Shown here: one piece after another, positions 60,640 to 64,000 of the stretch
Layout of the letters: each line of letters starts with the position of its first letter
Position numbering within the stretch: position 1 is the stretch's first letter
Assembly: GCF_000725125.1 (NCBI RefSeq)
Contig: NZ_JFCB01000027.1
Coordinates: forward strand, 43,923-107,922
Length of the DNA stretch: 64,000 nt
Direction: 5' to 3'
Source of the DNA: Streptomyces toyocaensis
GTDB taxonomy: Bacteria; Actinomycetota; Actinomycetes; Streptomycetales; Streptomycetaceae
Position numbers and translations under genes: made by a program
Notes under the pieces: model-generated
Seen by the model: only the letters and a program-made list of their open reading frames with translations
Told to the model about the DNA's origin: nothing
Databases searched by the model: none

Positions 60640-60797
60640 TGGTTGTCCACCGTCACATCGTTGAAGGGCAGCAGCGGCTCGGCCCACGGGAAGACGTACT
60701 GGAAGAGGACGTAGACCACGGCGACGACCAGTACCAGTGAGATGAGTCCCCGCACCCATCCGTTGCCCGGCAGATGCCGCCAGATCCAGCTGTACAT
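60636..60797 (-). CDS. 53-residue single-pass membrane protein
   Basis: A short gene starting at ATG 60797 with GGAAGGGA 7 bp upstream. The product begins MYSWIWRHLPGNGWVRG, then a single helix (LISLVLVVAVVYVLFQYVFPW) and ends VTVDNQ. It is coupled to the amidotransferase by GTGA. Function unknown. The tight coupling in a conserved wall-growth area suggests a real gene. Confidence 0.75.
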   Translation of the reverse strand: MYSWIWRHLPGNGWVRGLISLVLVVAVVYVLFQYVFPWAEPLLPFNDVTVDNQ

Positions 60798-60967
60798 GCC
60801 GTCCCTTCCGTCGTACCACGGCACCAGACCCACGCCGTACGCCAACAGACTAGCGGCGCGGACCCTTCGGTTTCCCGGCCTCCACAGGGTGTGCGAAGTC
60901 CGTACGAGCCCGGCCGCCTGCACCCACCTGTACGTGGCGCGGGGCCGATCGCCTCGATGCCGACGCA

Positions 60968-60981
60968 TGTTCCACGTGAAA
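60968..60981. promoter_or_regulatory. parS: near-perfect parS site
   Basis: GTTCCACGTGAAAC differs from the parS palindrome by one base. It lies in the 215-bp gap between the 53-residue gene and the DUF881 gene. Confidence 0.75.
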
Positions 60982-61012
60982 CAACGACGGGCGCCCTGTG
61001 GGCGTACGGCCG

Positions 61013-61792
61013 CTACTCGACGGGCTTCGCGTACTGCAGGTCCACCGTGCCGGAATAGCCGGGCAGCGTCACGCTCCCCTCGTCCTCGACCTTCCAGCCG
61101 AGCCCGTAGACGTTGACGTACACCATGTAGTTCTGGATGGCCGGCGAGGCCGCGAGCGCCTTCTTCAGCTTCTCCGGATCCCCGACCGCCGTGATCCTGT
61201 ACGGCGGTGAGTAGACGCGTCCCTGGAGGATCAGGGTGTTGCCCACACAGCGCACCGCGCTGGTGGAGATCAGCCGCTGGTCCATGACCTTGATGCCCTC
61301 GGCGCCGCCCTGCCACATGGCGTTCACCACGGCCTGGAGGTCCTGCTGGTGGATGACCAGGTAGTCGGGCTGCGGCTCGGGATAGCCGGGCAGCTTGGCG
61401 GTGGCGTCCGGCGGGGCGTCGTTCAGGGTGACCGTGATCGCCTCGCCCTTGAGCTTCTGCGTGCCGGCGCGCCTCTCCAGGTCGGCCAGCTTGTCGTCCT
61501 CGGCGCGGGTGCTCCCGTCGTCACGCTCGGCGAGCGACTCGATGTCCTCGCGCAACGCCCCGTTGGACTCGTCGAGCTCGCCGTTCTTGCGGCTGCGCTC
61601 GTGGATCAGATCGGAGAGCTTCAGCATCGAGGCGTCCGTGCGGATGTTGGTGCCCTTGGCCGTGTCGAAGCTGGTGAAGAAGATGAGCCCCGCCAGGGCG
61701 AAGACACCCGCGGTGAGGATCCGCACGGGCCGGACTCGGCGCCGGCGGGCGGGACCGGATCCCGGTCCGGGGAAGTCGGCGGAATTGCTCAA
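61013..61792 (-). CDS. DUF881 family membrane protein
   Basis: A 259-residue protein. A helix lies near 25-45 (ILTAGVFALAGLIFFTSF), a coiled-coil at about 60-115, and the external DUF881 domain has KGEAITVTLNDAPPDA, VVNAMWQGGAEGIKVMDQRLISTSAVRCVGN. Family members lie next to division genes; B. subtilis YlxX/YlxW are similar. Start TTG 61792 with AAGGAGA upstream. It is divergent from crgA. Confidence 0.9.
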   Translation of the reverse strand: MSNSADFPGPGSGPARRRRVRPVRILTAGVFALAGLIFFTSFDTAKGTNIRTDASMLKLSDLIHERSRKNGELDESNGALREDIESLAERDDGSTRAEDDKLADLERRAGTQKLKGEAITVTLNDAPPDATAKLPGYPEPQPDYLVIHQQDLQAVVNAMWQGGAEGIKVMDQRLISTSAVRCVGNTLILQGRVYSPPYRITAVGDPEKLKKALAASPAIQNYMVYVNVYGLGWKVEDEGSVTLPGYSGTVDLQYAKPVE

Positions 61793-61933
61793 CGTACCCT
61801 TATCTCCTTCTGCGCCGCGGAAGCACTACGCTAACGGACGCCCGGGGGAGCACTCGGAGTCCCCTTGTACGCTGCCCCGAGCCCGACCCAGTTCCCTGCG
61901 CGGCCACGCAGCGCATCGACAGGAGAGACCCTC

Positions 61934-62188
61934 GTGCCGAAGTCACGTATCCGCAAGAAGGCCGACTACACGCCGCCGCCGGCGAAGCAGGCGACCGCCC
62001 TCAAGCTGACCAACCGCGCCTGGGTCGCGCCGGTGATGCTCGCTCTGTTCCTCATCGGCTTGGCCTGGATCGTCGTGTTCTACGTCACCGACGGTTCGCT
62101 TCCCATCGACGCCCTGGGCAACTGGAACATCGTGGTCGGCTTCGGCTTCATCGCCGCCGGCTTCGGCGTCTCGACCCAGTGGAAGTAG
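61934..62188 (+). CDS. crgA: cell division protein CrgA
   Basis: An 84-residue protein with two helices (VAPVMLALFLIGLAWIVVFYV and WNIVVGFGFIAAGFGV) and a basic N-terminus (VPKSRIRKKADYTPP). In Streptomyces CrgA restrains FtsZ ring formation before sporulation. GTG 61934 follows AGGAGA. It is the expected length for the family. Confidence 0.95.
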   Translation: MPKSRIRKKADYTPPPAKQATALKLTNRAWVAPVMLALFLIGLAWIVVFYVTDGSLPIDALGNWNIVVGFGFIAAGFGVSTQWK

Positions 62189-62257
62189 CGCCCGCCACAC
62201 GGTGGGCGCCGCCCTGCCCAGAGCTGTCCGCAGCTCTGGGCAGGGTTATCCCCTGAG

Positions 62258-62457
62258 TTATCCACAGGCGTTGTCCACATGTGGATAGGCAACTCGATCT
62301 GTGGATAACCTCCCGGATGTTGACGCCGGTGTGACAGAAACACCGGCAATCGAAAATACGTTCGCACACGGTCTGAGCTGCACCAACGCAGGTCGATCAC
62401 CTGAGGCGCAGCGCGTCACGCACCCTATGCACAAGATCCGGCACCGTCTGTGGACAA
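62258..62457. promoter_or_regulatory. cluster of five DnaA boxes between crgA and the rhomboid gene
   Basis: The boxes are TTATCCACA (62258-62266, +), TTGTCCACA (62271-62279, +), TGTGGATAG (62280-62288, -, one departure), TGTGGATAA (62300-62308, -) and TGTGGACAA (62449-62457, -). Four are perfect. The second and third abut as a palindrome. From memory, S. coelicolor has DnaA-box clusters outside oriC (named H69, H24 and D78) and this resembles the H69 position. Confidence 0.75.
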
Positions 62458-62466
62458 ACCTCGTCC

Positions 62467-63354
62467 TCAGGTGAGCTGCGCCGTCCTCAGCAGGCTCAAC
62501 AGGACCACCACAGTGAGCACCAGCGCACACGTCCCGTACTGCACCAGCGCCCGCCGCTCACGCGGGGCGTGAACCATGGCGTACCCGATCACGACACCGG
62601 CGACGAGCCCTCCGATGTGAGCCTGCCAGGCGATGTCGTTCCAGCCGAACGTGAAGATCAGGTTGATCACCAGCAGGGCGACGACCGGCCGCATGTCGTA
62701 GCGGCGCCGGCGCATCAGTACCGCGGTCGCGCCGAACAGTCCGAAGATGGCACCCGACGCGCCGAGCGAGGCCGTGGTCCCCGACGCCAGCAGATAGGTC
62801 AGCGCGCTGCCCGCCAGGCCGGAGAGCAGATAGAGCGCCAGGTAACGGGCGCGTCCGAGGGCCTCCTCCAGCATGCCGCCGAGCCACCACAGACCGAGCA
62901 TGTTGAAGCCGATGTGCCAGATCTGCTCGTGCGTGAACATCGAGGTGACCAGGCGGTACCACTCGCCGTCGGCCACACCCCGGGTCGCCTGGAACGGCGC
63001 CGGCGGCCACTCACCGATGAGATACAGCTCGGACAGCAGCGACGGCCGGATCTGCACGGCCAGGAACACCGCGAGATTGATCCCCAGGAGGATCTTGGTC
63101 ACGAGCCGGGGGTCGGCGGCGACGGTTCCGCCGGCGATCGTGCGGGGCACGGAGGCCGTGGGCGGGTGCCCCGTGCCCGAACCTCCCCGGACACAGTCCG
63201 GGCACTGGAAACCGACCGAGGCGTCGACCATGCACGCGGGGCAGATCGGCCGCTCGCACCGGGTGCAGCGGATACCGGTCTCACGGTCCGGGTGGCGATA
63301 GCAGACGGAGACGCTCCGGGCGTCCTGCGGGCTGCCGGCAGCCTGGTCGTCCAT
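62467..63354 (-). CDS. rhomboid family intramembrane serine protease
   Basis: A 295-residue protease. The N-terminus (15-60) has two zinc-binding CxxC pairs (CYRHPDRETGIRCTRCERPICPACM and CPDCV). Six or seven helices follow; the catalytic Ser is in GASGAIFGLFG (near 195) and His in HIGGLVAG. Its substrate is unknown. The 278-bp upstream gap of crgA with DnaA boxes is downstream of it. ATG 63354 starts before the zinc motif. Confidence 0.92.
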   Translation of the reverse strand: MDDQAAGSPQDARSVSVCYRHPDRETGIRCTRCERPICPACMVDASVGFQCPDCVRGGSGTGHPPTASVPRTIAGGTVAADPRLVTKILLGINLAVFLAVQIRPSLLSELYLIGEWPPAPFQATRGVADGEWYRLVTSMFTHEQIWHIGFNMLGLWWLGGMLEEALGRARYLALYLLSGLAGSALTYLLASGTTASLGASGAIFGLFGATAVLMRRRRYDMRPVVALLVINLIFTFGWNDIAWQAHIGGLVAGVVIGYAMVHAPRERRALVQYGTCALVLTVVVLLSLLRTAQLT

Positions 63355-63383
63355 GGGATCCCCTAGGTCGTGTGGAAAAGCCC

Positions 63384-63415
63384 CGCCCCGCCCATCCTTA
63401 CGGATGAGCGGGGCG
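63384..63415 (-). terminator. intrinsic terminator of ppiA
   Basis: A 14-bp stem with one mismatch (63384-63397 with 63402-63415) and a 4-nt loop, followed by GGGGCTTTT on the minus strand. Confidence 0.88.
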
Positions 63416-63463
63416 ATTGGTTCCCTTCACGGGCTTTTCGCACCCCGGGAGGGGACGGGGTAC

Positions 63464-63991
63464 TCAGCCCTCGCGGATCTCGACCGACTCGATCACCACG
63501 TCGTTCACCGGGCGGTCGGTGCGCGGGTTGGTCTGCGTCGACGCGATGGTGTCGATGACCTTCTGGCTCGCGGCGTCGGTGACCTCACCGAAGATGGTGT
63601 GCTTGCGGTTCAGCCACGCCGTCGGGGAGACGGTGATGAAGAACTGCGAGCCGTTGGTGCCCGGACCGGCGTTGGCCATCGCCAGCAGGTAGGGCTTGTC
63701 GAAGCGCAGGTCCGGGTGGAACTCGTCCTCGAACTGGTAGCCGGGCCCACCGGTGCCGTTGCCCAGCGGGTCACCGCCCTGGATCATGAAGCCACTGATC
63801 ACCCGGTGGAAGACCGTGCCGTCGTAGAGCTTGTCGGTGGACTTCTTACCGGTCTGGGGGTGGGTCCACTCCCGCTCGCCCTTGGCGAGCTCGACGAAGT
63901 TCTTGACCGTGATCGGCGCCTGGTTCGGGAAGAGCCGGACCTCGATGTCGCCGTGATTGGTCTTCAGGGTGGCGTAGAGCTGCTCAGCCAC
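63464..63991 (-). CDS. ppiA: peptidyl-prolyl cis-trans isomerase, cyclophilin type
   Basis: A 175-residue cyclophilin. It has FHRVISGFMIQGGDP (catalytic Arg/Phe), GSQFFITVSPTAWLN and HTIFGEVTD. It has no signal peptide, so it works in the cytoplasm on proline bonds. GTG 63991 (MAEQLYATLKTNHG) starts nine bases from the window end; the promoter is not in view. Confidence 0.94.
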   Translation of the reverse strand: MAEQLYATLKTNHGDIEVRLFPNQAPITVKNFVELAKGEREWTHPQTGKKSTDKLYDGTVFHRVISGFMIQGGDPLGNGTGGPGYQFEDEFHPDLRFDKPYLLAMANAGPGTNGSQFFITVSPTAWLNRKHTIFGEVTDAASQKVIDTIASTQTNPRTDRPVNDVVIESVEIREG

Positions 63992-64000
63992 GATGTGCCT

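Overview
The window is a piece of a Streptomyces (or very close actinomycete) chromosome. It is very GC-rich, most genes start with GTG or ATG behind GGAGG-type sites, and neighbouring genes are often coupled by GTGA/ATGA overlaps. It carries Streptomyces hallmarks: an AfsA/ScbR-type gamma-butyrolactone pair, two class E sortases, CrgA, two branched-chain keto-acid dehydrogenase operons, and perfect or near-perfect copies of the Streptomyces parS and DnaA-box sequences. From memory, the gene order of the left half and of the right end resembles the S. coelicolor SCO38xx region next to oriC; this was not checked by alignment.

Layout. 1-4.8 kb: a nitrilase-family gene cut by the window edge, a mycothiol-dependent maleylpyruvate isomerase-like enzyme, an MFS permease coupled to a GntR regulator, and an exported D-Ala-D-Ala carboxypeptidase. 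4.8-8.4 kb: first bkd operon (E1alpha, E1beta, E2). 8.8-12.5 kb: two divergent membrane Ser/Thr kinases. 12.5-16.5 kb: a proteasome activator, a small membrane protein, a quinone oxidoreductase, a truncated ABC-permease relic and a potassium channel. 16.5-18.7 kb: moeA and mobA, coupled to the channel. 18.8-23.1 kb: second bkd operon with a divergent AsnC/Lrp regulator. 23.1-34 kb: phenylacetate catabolism (TetR regulator, paaH, paaN, paaABCDE), interrupted by a TrmH methyltransferase and an HTTM/DUF5819 pair. 34-36.8 kb: a rhodanese, a J-domain-like protein and a DUF2252 protein.

36.9-49 kb looks like an accessory block. It holds a gamma-butyrolactone receptor/synthase/reductase cassette, a truncated response regulator beside a MITE-like element, and two related persulfide/sulfide detoxification cassettes. 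The cassettes contain CstR-type repressors, persulfide dioxygenase-rhodanese fusions, rhodaneses, TauE/SafE exporters, a thioredoxin and a DUF302 protein, tied together by six near-identical ATACC-N6-GGTAT operators. The block ends near a tRNA-Leu(CAG).

49.8-64 kb is the conserved growth and division cluster: FhaA, FhaB, PP2C phosphatase, RodA/FtsW, PbpA and the PASTA kinase PknB in one direction; then two class E sortases, a glutamine amidotransferase, a 53-residue membrane protein and a DUF881 protein on the other strand; then crgA, rhomboid and ppiA. A cluster of five DnaA boxes lies between crgA and the rhomboid gene, and single boxes sit in four other intergenic regions.

The strongest leads are the CstR operator regulon, a TetR-type palindrome shared by both paa promoters and the second bkd promoter, the DnaA-box cluster, the parS sites, the MITE beside a damaged response regulator, and the SdpA/SdpB-like DUF5819-HTTM pair.
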